This document shows, piece after piece, positions 1 to 5,951 of a DNA stretch of 8,473 bases. A model generated the notes under the pieces. It had not been told where the DNA came from and did no database searches. It was given only the letters and a program-made list of their open reading frames with translations. The DNA is from JBEATZ01 sp041178545. Its GTDB lineage: Bacteria; Planctomycetota; UBA1135; UBA2386. Every line of letters starts with the position of its first letter. Within the stretch, counting starts at the first letter, position 1. The stretch spans positions 1 through 8,473 of the forward strand of contig JBEGVB010000004.1 in the NCBI GenBank assembly GCA_041178545.1. Reading direction: 5' to 3'. The translations under genes were made by a program, and so were the position numbers.

Positions 1-379
1 TGAACACCGAGGCCCCGGTGGTGGTGAGGCCGCTCACGGTCTCGAACACGGCGTCGGCCGGGTTGGGCAGGGCATGCGACCACTGGAAGGGCAGCGCGCC
101 GAGCACGATGGCGAGCGCCCAGGCGAGCCCGACGACCGCGATGCCCTCCTTGCGGAAGAACCCGTGCGCAGGCTTCCTGCCGGCGAGCCAGAGCAGCAGA
201 CCCGAGGCGAGCCCGAGGACCATGCTGCTCAGGAACCCCGACACGGCGTCGATGCCCTCAGCGGGTGTCTCCTTCAGTGCCACGGCGAGGGGGATCGCCT
301 GCAGCAGCGAGTAGAAGAGGGCGAATCCGGCGAGGATGCGCGCTACCTGTCCCAGGTTCACGGAGGGGACTTGTCCCAT
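1..379 (-). CDS. trkH: TrkH-family potassium uptake transporter, N-terminal part (runs off left edge)
   Basis: This is the membrane-embedded, ion-conducting subunit of a Trk/Ktr-type K+ uptake system, acting in the inner membrane; 126 residues are visible. The translation shows three hydrophobic stretches at about residues 13-35, 46-66 and 79-97. A charged FFRKEG turn precedes the third, as is usual in TrkH. Near the break comes a pore-loop segment, FETVSGLTTTGAS (residues 112-124), which matches the first K+ selectivity filter of the family, including its conserved glycine (G122). The ATG at 379 is supported by GGAG four bases upstream and by an in-frame stop just before it. That stop is also the terminator codon of the upstream gph gene, 26 bases away, so the two are probably one transcript. 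A regulatory TrkA/KtrA partner is not visible. Family assignment rests on the filter motif plus topology; Trk versus Ktr subtype cannot be decided from this fragment. Confidence 0.88.
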   Translation of the reverse strand, partial: MGQVPSVNLGQVARILAGFALFYSLLQAIPLAVALKETPAEGIDAVSGFLSSMVLGLASGLLLWLAGRKPAHGFFRKEGIAVVGLAWALAIVLGALPFQWSHALPNPADAVFETVSGLTTTGASVF

Positions 380-405
380 CCGGCTCCGTCGCAGTCAACG
401 AACCG

Positions 406-1065
406 TCAGCAACTCACGCCGAACGTCCGCCAGTACTCGTCTGCGCCCTCGGCCCGCAGCGTGGCCTCGGCCCCATAGCCGTGCAGCACGGCCACGGTAC
501 GGGTGCCAGCCGCCTTTCCCGCGCGCAGGTCGTTCTCGCTGTCGCCCACCATCGTGGACCAGTTGGGTTCCGCGCACAGAGACGCCAGCGCATGCCGAAC
601 CGGCAGTGGGTGCGGCTTCCGGTGCGGCAGGGTGTCGCCGCCCACCAGCACCCGGAAGAAATCTTCGAGTCCGAGGTGTGCCACCACGATGCGTGCGTAC
701 TCCTCGGGCTTGTTGGTCACCACCGCCAACGGGTGGCCCGCGCCGTGGAGACGTTCCAGGTGCTCCCGCACGTTCGGGTAGAGGGCTGCGGTGGCCGTGC
801 ACTGCACGAGGTGGTGGGTGCGGTAGGTGCGCACTGCCTCGTCGAGGTCGATGGCTCCCGGCGGAGGTGCGTCGCTGCCGTGGGACAGCGCGCGCTGCAA
901 CAGCACCCGAGCACCGTCGCCCACCATGGCGCGCACCTCCTCGAGGGCGAGCGGGGTGAGCCCGTGGCAGCTGCGGACGTGGTTGGTCGTCGCCGCAATG
1001 TCGCCGAGCGTGTCGGCGAGCGTGCCGTCGAGGTCGAAGAGGAATGCAGCGCGCGTTCGCTCCAC
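406..1065 (-). CDS. gph: HAD-superfamily phosphatase, phosphoglycolate phosphatase-like
   Basis: Predicted cytoplasmic phosphatase of 219 residues that would hydrolyse 2-phosphoglycolate or a similar small phosphate ester. All four HAD motifs are present: the nucleophile and acid/base aspartates in DLDGT (D11, D13), the threonine in VVTNKP (T117), the lysine in PHRKPHP (K150), and the metal-binding aspartates in VGDSEND (D175, D179). An alpha-helical cap of the Gph type lies between motifs I and II, and the VVTNKP and GGDTLP stretches are typical of Gph. The length is normal for Gph. The frame stays open far upstream, but that part has no family resemblance and lies antisense to the lipoprotein gene. 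The GTG at 1065 places DLDGT at residue 11, as expected, with GAGG three bases before it. The substrate is inferred from similarity only; other HAD phosphatases look alike. It heads a probable two-gene unit with trkH. Confidence 0.87.
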   Translation of the reverse strand: MERTRAAFLFDLDGTLADTLGDIAATTNHVRSCHGLTPLALEEVRAMVGDGARVLLQRALSHGSDAPPPGAIDLDEAVRTYRTHHLVQCTATAALYPNVREHLERLHGAGHPLAVVTNKPEEYARIVVAHLGLEDFFRVLVGGDTLPHRKPHPLPVRHALASLCAEPNWSTMVGDSENDLRAGKAAGTRTVAVLHGYGAEATLRAEGADEYWRTFGVSC

Positions 1066-1074
1066 CTGCCTCGA

Positions 1075-1080
1075 TATACT
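1075..1080 (+). promoter_or_regulatory. Candidate -10 element (TATACT) in a 24-base divergent start-to-start gap
   Basis: TATACT is a one-mismatch match to the bacterial sigma-70 -10 consensus, and it stands out as an AT-rich island in very GC-rich DNA. It lies between the gph start (1065, minus) and the lipoprotein start (1090, plus). If used rightward, transcription would begin around 1087, only a few bases before the ATG, giving an almost leaderless mRNA. That fits the absence of a Shine-Dalgarno sequence ahead of 1090. The surrounding GATATAC also reads as GTATATC on the other strand, so it could serve gph too. I see no convincing -35 hexamer for either direction, so this is a candidate only. 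Confidence 0.4.
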
Positions 1081-1089
1081 GCCGCGCCG

Positions 1090-1557
1090 ATGAAACGCCA
1101 CCGAGCCCTCCCTGCCTTCCTGCTGGCGCCCGTCCTTGCACTGGCATCGTGCGGCACGCAGCGCGAGTTCCGGGAGGTCACGATCGGGCCCGCCAAGTTC
1201 CGCGAGGTCTACGACGCGATCGACCACGTCGCACGCACGGATGGATTCCTGCTCGACCCGACGGAGAGCGACGCAGGCTACGGCATCTGGCAGTCCCGCT
1301 GGCGCAACGTCACCCTGCGGCTCGGTCGCTCGGGCCGCTACCGTCTCCGCGCCGAGATCCAGGACGACAAGGACCTCCGCAAGGGCTACTTCATGGTCCT
1401 GTACTGCGTGGAGAAGCAGGAGGTGAAGGACCTCTCTCGCGCCGACCGGCACACCGAGGACGACTGGAGCCCGACCGGGCAGGACGCGGACCGGGAGCAG
1501 ATCTTCCGCGAGCGTCTGGTGCGTCAGGTGAGGCAGCCCGATCCGCCCCGGCCGTAG
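1090..1557 (+). CDS. Small predicted lipoprotein of unknown function
   Basis: A 155-residue protein. Its N-terminus (MKRHR, then a hydrophobic run at residues 6-18) ends in a lipobox LASC with the lipid-modifiable cysteine at C21. It would therefore be exported, cut by lipoprotein signal peptidase and anchored to a membrane facing the periplasm or the outside. The mature part is hydrophilic and mixed-charge, with aromatic and basic alternation around residues 75-105 (YGIWQSRWRNVTLRLGRSG) that suggests beta strands, and a proline- and arginine-rich tail. I recognise no family or catalytic motif. The ATG at 1090 is chosen because the signal peptide begins exactly there; the frame is open further upstream, but only as the reverse of gph. 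There is no clear ribosome-binding site, and the nearby TATACT would give a near-leaderless message. It is the only gene here not tied to a cluster, and a link to the glycan operon downstream is not shown. Confidence 0.8.
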   Translation: MKRHRALPAFLLAPVLALASCGTQREFREVTIGPAKFREVYDAIDHVARTDGFLLDPTESDAGYGIWQSRWRNVTLRLGRSGRYRLRAEIQDDKDLRKGYFMVLYCVEKQEVKDLSRADRHTEDDWSPTGQDADREQIFRERLVRQVRQPDPPRP

Positions 1558-1663
1558 CGTTCCTTGGGGCGCATGCGCCGATGCCAACGAGGGGGAGGCG
1601 TGCAGCACCCATGGCAGTAGGCTTGGTCCGACTTGGGCTTCGTGCGTCGCCGGTGGCGACCCG
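1558..1663. promoter_or_regulatory. Intergenic leader region upstream of the glycan export operon
   Basis: These 106 bases separate the lipoprotein gene from wzm and are the only space in which an operon promoter could lie outside a coding region. I find no convincing -35/-10 pair. The region contains a perfect 12-base palindrome (1568-1579). A purine-rich Shine-Dalgarno-like run, AGGGGGAGG, is at 1590-1598. A short open frame ends exactly on the wzm start. CGCCCC at 1544-1549 can pair with GGGGCG at 1566-1571 around a 16-base loop spanning the lipoprotein stop. No T-run follows, so it is not a canonical intrinsic terminator, and read-through from the lipoprotein gene is possible. Confidence 0.3.
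1568..1579. repeat. Perfect 12-base palindrome GGCGCATGCGCC
   Basis: The sequence equals its own reverse complement over 12 bases with no spacer. It sits 10 bases after the lipoprotein stop codon and about 85 bases before the wzm start. A spacer-free palindrome cannot fold into a normal terminator hairpin without opening its centre, and no T-tract follows. A dimeric DNA-binding protein could use such a site, but in GC-rich DNA it may also be chance. Confidence 0.3.
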
Positions 1664-1667
1664 ATGA
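1611..1667 (+). CDS. Possible 18-residue leader peptide overlapping the wzm start
   Basis: A short frame from ATG 1611 encodes MAVGLVRLGLRASPVATR and stops at TGA 1665-1667, which overlaps the wzm ATG (1664-1666) as ATGA. The same frame could begin at ATG 1581, giving 28 residues. The overlap is of the same kind as the true gene junctions downstream and would allow translational coupling. The Shine-Dalgarno-like run at 1590-1598 is about 12 bases from ATG 1611, longer than ideal, and the peptide matches nothing I know. A chance frame is equally plausible, since wzm has a weak GGTGG of its own eight bases before its start. Confidence 0.2.
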   Translation: MAVGLVRLGLRASPVATR

Positions 1668-2623
1668 ACGACGTGGTGTCACCGACTTCTGCAGCATCCC
1701 CGCCCCTGCGTCACTACGACGCATCCACCGCCGAGAAGGGCGTGCTGCGCAACCTGCTGCCCGCAGCCGGTTACTTCCACACGTTGTGGAGCCACCGCTA
1801 CCTGGTGCAGAACTTCTTCCGTCGCGAGCTGCTGGGCCGGTTCCGCGGGTCTGCGCTGGGCATGTTCTGGGTGCTCGTGCACCCGATGTTCCTGTTCGCG
1901 ATCTACTACCTCGTGTTCGGCCTGCTGTTCGGCAACTGGAAGCTCGGCCAGGCACCGGACCCGAACTTCGCGATCTACCTGTTCTCGGGGACGGTTGCAT
2001 TCCAGGCGTTCATCGAGGGCACGACGCGCGCCTGCACGTCCGTGGTCGACAACGGGAACCTCGTCAAGAAGGTGGCATTCCCGAGCGAACTGCTGCCCGT
2101 GCACGTGATCGCCATCGCGCTCGTGGTCTACCTCGTGGGTGCCGCGGTGTGCCTCGCGGCAGGGACCTGGTTCGGTGTGCTGCAGCCGGGGTGGAACCTG
2201 TTGCTCATGCCCGTGCTGCTCGCACTGCAGGGCCTCTTCACGCTGGGCATCGGCCTGCTGCTGGCCAACTTCCACGTGTTCGCGCGCGACACGAGCCACC
2301 TGTGGGGGATCGTGGCGACGGCATGGATGTTCATCACCCCGGTGTTCTGGTTCCCGAGCCTCGTCACCGAGAAGTTCCGCAGCGAGGAACTGGGGTTCGA
2401 CCTTGCCGCGTGGTTCGAGGCCAACCCCGCGTACCACATGGTCATGGCACACCGACTGGTGCTCGGCGCGGTGGAGACGCCGGGTCCCGACGGCAAGGTG
2501 CTGGTTGCCTACGGCAACCTGGGTGAGCACCTCCTCGTGCTCGCCTGCTGGGCCGTTGCCCTCTTCGTCCTCGGCTGCGCGACCTTCATGAGCCGCCGCC
2601 ACAAGTTCGCGGACCTGGTATGA
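1664..2623 (+). CDS. wzm: ABC-2 type polysaccharide export permease (Wzm/KpsM/TagG-like)
   Basis: The 319-residue membrane subunit of an ABC transporter that exports a lipid-linked polysaccharide (O-antigen, capsule or similar) across the inner membrane. The N-terminal amphipathic region carries RRELLGRFRGSALGMFWVL (residues 53-71), the signature entry into the first membrane span in this family. About six membrane spans follow, at roughly residues 66-90, 103-121, 143-168, 176-202, 212-231 and 289-307. The family motifs KVAFPSELLPV (136-146) and ITPVFWFPS (224-232), and the NP near residue 254, are visible. It is somewhat longer than typical 260-280-residue Wzm proteins, owing to an N-terminal tail of about 45 residues and a longer loop between the last two spans. 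Start ATG 1664 has GGTGG upstream. The stop overlaps the wzt start by four bases, pairing the permease with its ATPase. The exact glycan exported is not deducible. Confidence 0.92.
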   Translation: MNDVVSPTSAASPPLRHYDASTAEKGVLRNLLPAAGYFHTLWSHRYLVQNFFRRELLGRFRGSALGMFWVLVHPMFLFAIYYLVFGLLFGNWKLGQAPDPNFAIYLFSGTVAFQAFIEGTTRACTSVVDNGNLVKKVAFPSELLPVHVIAIALVVYLVGAAVCLAAGTWFGVLQPGWNLLLMPVLLALQGLFTLGIGLLLANFHVFARDTSHLWGIVATAWMFITPVFWFPSLVTEKFRSEELGFDLAAWFEANPAYHMVMAHRLVLGAVETPGPDGKVLVAYGNLGEHLLVLACWAVALFVLGCATFMSRRHKFADLV

Positions 2624-3831
2624 AGCACGAACCAGCGATCCAGGTGCAGGGCCTCTCGAAGGTGTACCGGGTGTACGACAACCCGTACCACCGTCTGCTG
2701 GAGCGACTGCCGGGCGTGAAGCGGAAGTTCCACCGCGAGGTGGCTGCGCTGCGCGACATCGAGTTCTCGGTGGAACCCGGGCAGTGCGTCGGCCTGATCG
2801 GCAAGAACGGCGCCGGCAAGTCGACGCTGCTCAAGATCCTCACCGGCACGACCTTCCCGACCAGCGGGCGCTACAGCGTGCGCGGTGCGGTTGCCTCGCT
2901 GCTGGAGCTGGGTGCCGGCTTCCACCTCGACTTCACCGGCCGCGAGAACATCTTCATGAACGCGGCCATGATGGGGTTCTCGCGCAAGGAGGCGCAGCGC
3001 AAGCTCGGCGAGATCCTCGAGTTCTCCGAGCTGGGCGCGTTCATCGACGCACCGATCCGCACCTACAGCTCCGGCATGCAGGCGCGCCTCGGGTTCAGCG
3101 TGGCTGTGGCCACAGACCCCGACGTGCTCATCATCGACGAGATCCTCGCGGTGGGGGACCTGAACTTCCAACGCAAGTGCGTCGACCGCATCTGGGACTA
3201 CAAGAAGCGCGGCAAGACGATGTTCTTCTGCTCGCACTCGCTCTACGACGTGCGGCAGATCTGTGAGCAGGCGATCTGGATCGCCGACGGACGCATGCGG
3301 ATGATGGCGGACTCGGTCCTCGTCACCAACGAGTACGCCACGTGGGAGAGCCAGATGCGCGACCGGCCCGACCAGACGCCGTTCGAGCAGGCTCCCAAGG
3401 CAGCGGAGGCGGACAGCACCCTGCCGGTGATCCTCTCCGCAGAACTGGTGGACCCGCGCAGTGGCGAGCTGCGCAACACGTTTGCACCCGGCGAGCGCGC
3501 TGCGGTGCGCGTCCGGGTGCGCAACGGCAAGGACCGCGTCCGGCTTGCCCTCGCGATCGGTTTCATGCGCAGCGAGGGCACCCTCTGCTTTGCCCACAGC
3601 ACCCAGATGGAGGGCATCACGTTCGACCACCGGGAGTGCACGGTGACCCTCGAGCTGCCGGCGCTCCGGCTGCTGAGCGGTGAGTTCAACCTCCCGGTCT
3701 GGCTCCTCGACGAGCGCGGCGTGCACCGTTTCCACGAACGACCGGTCGCGCAGAAACTCGTGGTGCAGAACCGCACCAAGGACCTGGGCCTCTTCCTGCA
3801 GGAGCACAGCTGGCGGGTCGACGCCAACTGA
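2620..3831 (+). CDS. wzt: Polysaccharide export ABC ATPase with C-terminal Wzt-type domain
   Basis: The 403-residue cytoplasmic ATPase that powers glycan export together with Wzm. The nucleotide-binding domain (about residues 5-240) has Walker A GKNGAGKST (61-69), the Wzt/KpsT-type segment LLELGAGFH (94-102) followed by TGREN, the ABC signature YSSGMQARL (149-157), Walker B DVLIIDE (168-174) and the switch histidine in CSHS (H206). After a charged linker (about 241-266) comes a C-terminal domain of some 135 residues rich in predicted beta strands. In the characterised E. coli O8/O9a systems this domain binds the modified chain end, so that only finished polymers are exported. KpsT and TagH-like short ATPases lack it. 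ATG 2620 overlaps the wzm stop (ATGA). Only a weak GGA lies upstream, so translation is probably coupled. TGAGGA at its own stop serves as ribosome-binding site for the next gene, six bases on. Confidence 0.93.
   Translation: MKHEPAIQVQGLSKVYRVYDNPYHRLLERLPGVKRKFHREVAALRDIEFSVEPGQCVGLIGKNGAGKSTLLKILTGTTFPTSGRYSVRGAVASLLELGAGFHLDFTGRENIFMNAAMMGFSRKEAQRKLGEILEFSELGAFIDAPIRTYSSGMQARLGFSVAVATDPDVLIIDEILAVGDLNFQRKCVDRIWDYKKRGKTMFFCSHSLYDVRQICEQAIWIADGRMRMMADSVLVTNEYATWESQMRDRPDQTPFEQAPKAAEADSTLPVILSAELVDPRSGELRNTFAPGERAAVRVRVRNGKDRVRLALAIGFMRSEGTLCFAHSTQMEGITFDHRECTVTLELPALRLLSGEFNLPVWLLDERGVHRFHERPVAQKLVVQNRTKDLGLFLQEHSWRVDAN
3412..3828 (+). other. C-terminal cargo-recognition-type domain of Wzt (residues about 265-403)
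   Basis: Downstream of the ATPase core, the chain changes from the conserved ABC fold to alternating short hydrophobic and polar stretches (VILSAELVD, AAVRVRVRNG, LALAIGFMRSEG, CTVTLELPAL, FNLPVWLLDERG). These look like a beta sandwich ending in an aromatic tail near LFLQEHSWRV. The position, size and pattern match the Wzt C-terminal domain that reads the end structure of the glycan. The assignment to this class is by position and pattern only; ligand-binding residues cannot be named. Confidence 0.7.
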
Positions 3832-3837
3832 GGACGC

Positions 3838-5034
3838 ATGGCGCCCGAACTCAGCGTCCTGTTCGTCAACTACAACACCTGGGCCGAGTGCGCGGCTGCG
3901 ATCCACTCGTTGCGCCAGAACCCGCCCACGCGTCCCGACGGCACCCCGATGCCGTACGAGTGCATCGTCGTGGACAACAACTCGCCGCTGCGTCCGCAGC
4001 AGGCCATCGAGGCCCTCGAGGCAGAGCTGGCTGCCGTTCGTGCCGAGCAACAGGACCCCGCATCCGGTGCACTCCACATGCACCCCGAGAACCTCGGCTA
4101 CAGCCGCGGCGTGAACCACTGCCTGGACCGCAGCCGCGGCAGGTGGGTGCTGGTGAGCAACCCGGACCTGCTCTACACGCCCGGGCTGGTCGACGCCCTC
4201 CACCGCGAACTGGTGCGCAACCCCAAGGCCGGTTGCACCGTTCCGAAGGGTTACTGGGACCCCTCGTTCCTCGGCAGGCTGCCCCCGAACACGCTCCCCA
4301 CGCTGTGGGACGTGGTTGCCTGCACGGCGGGTGAGTACATGAGGCCCCTCGCGCACTGGTACGCGCGTCGGCTGCTGGGTCAGTGGCTCCGGGTGTGGGC
4401 TGCCGAGCAGCCGCTGGTGCTGCCCATGATGAGCGGATGCCTCTTCATGGTGGAGCGCGACTACTTCGAGTCGATCGGCCGCATGGACGACCGGTTCCCG
4501 CTCTACTACGAGGACTCCGACCTCTCGGTGCGCATCGCCAGGTCAGGGCGCGGCATCGTGCAGGTCCCCGACGCGAAGCTCGTCCACTTCGTCAACCGCA
4601 GCGGCCAGACCGACTTCGAGACCATGATGCGGCGACACGGCATCAGCCGTCGCCTCTACTTCGAGAAGTGGTACGGCAGGGCAGGCCTGTGCGTACTGGA
4701 CCTCTGCGACTGGCTGATGCGCACACCCTTGCTGCGCATGCTGCGAGGCACGCCGCCGGGCTGTGCGTACACCGACCTCGGTGCGTCCGGCGACAAGCCC
4801 GTGATCCGGTTGCCGCGCCGTTGCGACCGGTTCCTGCTGCTGATGGGACTCGACGCGCGCTTCTACCTCAGTGGCGCACTGTGGGGGCAGGGCGACACCT
4901 GGACCCCGTCGGACGAGCTGTTCGGCAACTTCGCGCCGACGACCTACTGGTACCGCGCCTACGACCTCAGTGGCGGTGGGCTCGAGCTGCTGGGCACCTG
5001 GCAGTACCGCTGCAGAAGGGGTGCAGGGTCGTGA
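3838..5034 (+). CDS. Family 2 glycosyltransferase with a C-terminal extension
   Basis: A 398-residue inverting, GT-A fold sugar transferase, expected to add a nucleotide-activated sugar to the growing lipid-linked glycan at the cytoplasmic face. The N-terminal strand SVLFVNYNTW (6-15), VVDNNS (44-49) and a metal-binding NPD in VSNPDLL (106-112) fit the rhamnosyltransferase/WbbL-like branch of GT2. So do the acceptor-side MSGCLFMV (198-205) and the catalytic-base region YYEDSDLSVRIA (223-234, E225/D226). The core ends near residue 285. A further 114 residues (to 398) do not belong to the usual GT2 fold as I know it. The ATG at 3838 is preceded by GAGG overlapping the wzt stop. Its own stop overlaps the next start as GTGA. 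Donor and acceptor sugars cannot be told. The fold assignment is firm; the rhamnosyl label is only a resemblance. Confidence 0.9.
   Translation: MAPELSVLFVNYNTWAECAAAIHSLRQNPPTRPDGTPMPYECIVVDNNSPLRPQQAIEALEAELAAVRAEQQDPASGALHMHPENLGYSRGVNHCLDRSRGRWVLVSNPDLLYTPGLVDALHRELVRNPKAGCTVPKGYWDPSFLGRLPPNTLPTLWDVVACTAGEYMRPLAHWYARRLLGQWLRVWAAEQPLVLPMMSGCLFMVERDYFESIGRMDDRFPLYYEDSDLSVRIARSGRGIVQVPDAKLVHFVNRSGQTDFETMMRRHGISRRLYFEKWYGRAGLCVLDLCDWLMRTPLLRMLRGTPPGCAYTDLGASGDKPVIRLPRRCDRFLLLMGLDARFYLSGALWGQGDTWTPSDELFGNFAPTTYWYRAYDLSGGGLELLGTWQYRCRRGAGS
4690..5031 (+). other. Unassigned C-terminal extension of the first glycosyltransferase
   Basis: Residues 285-398 follow the GT2 core. They begin with a hydrophobic, cysteine-containing segment (LCVLDLCDWLM), then a leucine/arginine stretch. 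The last 60 residues are rich in aromatic and glycine residues (RFYLSGALWG, TYWYRAYDLSGGG, LELLGTWQYRC). The aromatic and glycine pattern suggests a small beta-rich module, possibly for binding glycan or for protein contact. I recognise no family, and neither of the other two GT2 proteins here carries it in the part visible. Confidence 0.4.
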
Positions 5035-5951
5035 GTGCCCCGGTGCTCTCGGTCGTCGTGCTCTCGTGGAACACGCGTGCACTGACGCTCGCGTGCCTTG
5101 AGGCGCTGTACCGCGAGACACCGCGCCACGCACGCGAGGTGGTCGTGGTGGACAACGGCAGTGCGGACGGCAGCGCCGACGCGGTTGCACAACGGTTCCC
5201 CGCGGTCCGTCTGGTGCGCAACCCGGACAACCGGCTCTACGCAGCGGGGAACAACCAGGGTGCGCACGCAGCCAGCGGCGAGTTCCTCTGCCTGCTCAAC
5301 AGCGACACGGAGGTGGCCCCCGGTGCACTGGACACGATGGTGGACTTCCTGCGCGCCAACCCCGGGCACGGGGCGGTGGCGCCCATGCTGGTCGACCCGG
5401 ACGGCACCGTGCAGCGCGCCTGCCAGGAGTTCCCGACCCTGATGTCGGCACTCTGCTTCGACTCGATCTTCGGCAAGTTCCCGCCCGGCAGGTGGGTCGA
5501 GGACCGCTACCTCATGCGCAGCTTCGACCACACCACCAGCCGGGACGTGGCACAGCCGCCCGGCGCGTGCTTCATGATGCGCCGCGAGGAGTTCCTCGCC
5601 CTCGGTGGTTTCGACGAGGAGCTCTCGCTCTTCTACAACGACGTCGACCTCTGCAAGCAGCTCTGGGCACGCGGCCGCAGGATCCGCTACCTCGTGGACG
5701 CGAAGGTGATGCACCACCGCGGCGCCTCCACGCGCAGCTTCGCGCGGTTCCTCGTCGTGTGGCACCGCAACCGCATCAGCTACTACCGCAAGAACCACGG
5801 CTGGGTCGCCGGACCGTGGATGCGGTTCGTGATCCGGCTCCGTGTCTGGGAGGAGTGGGTCCGCATCGGTTTCCGGCACCGTGACCCTGCTGCCCGCGCC
5901 GCGGAGCGCAGGTTCCTGCGCGAGGCGCAGCGGGAGCTGTGGGCCTCATGA
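5031..5951 (+). CDS. Family 2 glycosyltransferase, WbbL/rhamnosyltransferase-like
   Basis: A 306-residue GT2 enzyme of normal length for the WbbL-like group, acting in the cytoplasm or at the inner face of the membrane. Visible motifs are LSVVVLSWNT (6-15), VVDNGSADGS (39-48), the metal-binding NSD (90-92) in CLLNSDTEV, PPGACFMM (176-183) just before the catalytic region, and GGFDEELSLFYNDVDLCKQL (192-211). In the last of these D204 aligns with the catalytic base, and the usual Glu of the ED pair is Asn. This variant also occurs in other members of the group. The C-terminal 45 residues are basic and aromatic, likely amphipathic helices lying on the membrane. The start is GTG 5031, overlapping the preceding stop (GTGA) and backed by AGAAGGGG nine bases upstream; the long open frame further upstream is the shadow of the preceding gene. 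The sugar specificity is unknown. Confidence 0.92.
   Translation: MSAPVLSVVVLSWNTRALTLACLEALYRETPRHAREVVVVDNGSADGSADAVAQRFPAVRLVRNPDNRLYAAGNNQGAHAASGEFLCLLNSDTEVAPGALDTMVDFLRANPGHGAVAPMLVDPDGTVQRACQEFPTLMSALCFDSIFGKFPPGRWVEDRYLMRSFDHTTSRDVAQPPGACFMMRREEFLALGGFDEELSLFYNDVDLCKQLWARGRRIRYLVDAKVMHHRGASTRSFARFLVVWHRNRISYYRKNHGWVAGPWMRFVIRLRVWEEWVRIGFRHRDPAARAAERRFLREAQRELWAS

Noticed and set aside
265..1089. Upstream extension of the lipoprotein frame to about 430 residues
   Set aside because: It reads the reverse strand of gph and would bury the signal peptide and lipobox in the middle of the protein.
1544..1571. Hairpin around the lipoprotein stop as an intrinsic terminator
   Set aside because: The stem is only six GC pairs with a 16-base loop and no T-run follows, so it does not meet the usual pattern.
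1066..1608. Upstream extension of gph to about 400 residues
   Set aside because: The extra N-terminal part is antisense to the lipoprotein gene and has no family resemblance. HAD phosphatases of this type begin just before DLDGT, which fits the GTG at 1065.
1679..2602. 307-codon minus-strand open frame opposite wzm
   Set aside because: It is low in hydrophobic order and lacks any motif, while the plus strand encodes a convincing six-span permease.
2509..4356. Very long open frame of 615 codons on the minus strand across wzt and the first GT2
   Set aside because: It is the reverse-strand shadow of two well-supported genes in GC-rich DNA. Its translation is rich in His, Arg, Val and Glu with no motif, and it has no ribosome-binding site or start matching a family.
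5939..5947. GTG at 5939 as start of the GT4 gene
   Set aside because: GGGAG would be only two bases away. The ATG at 5948 gives the usual ATGA overlap and a family-typical N-terminus.
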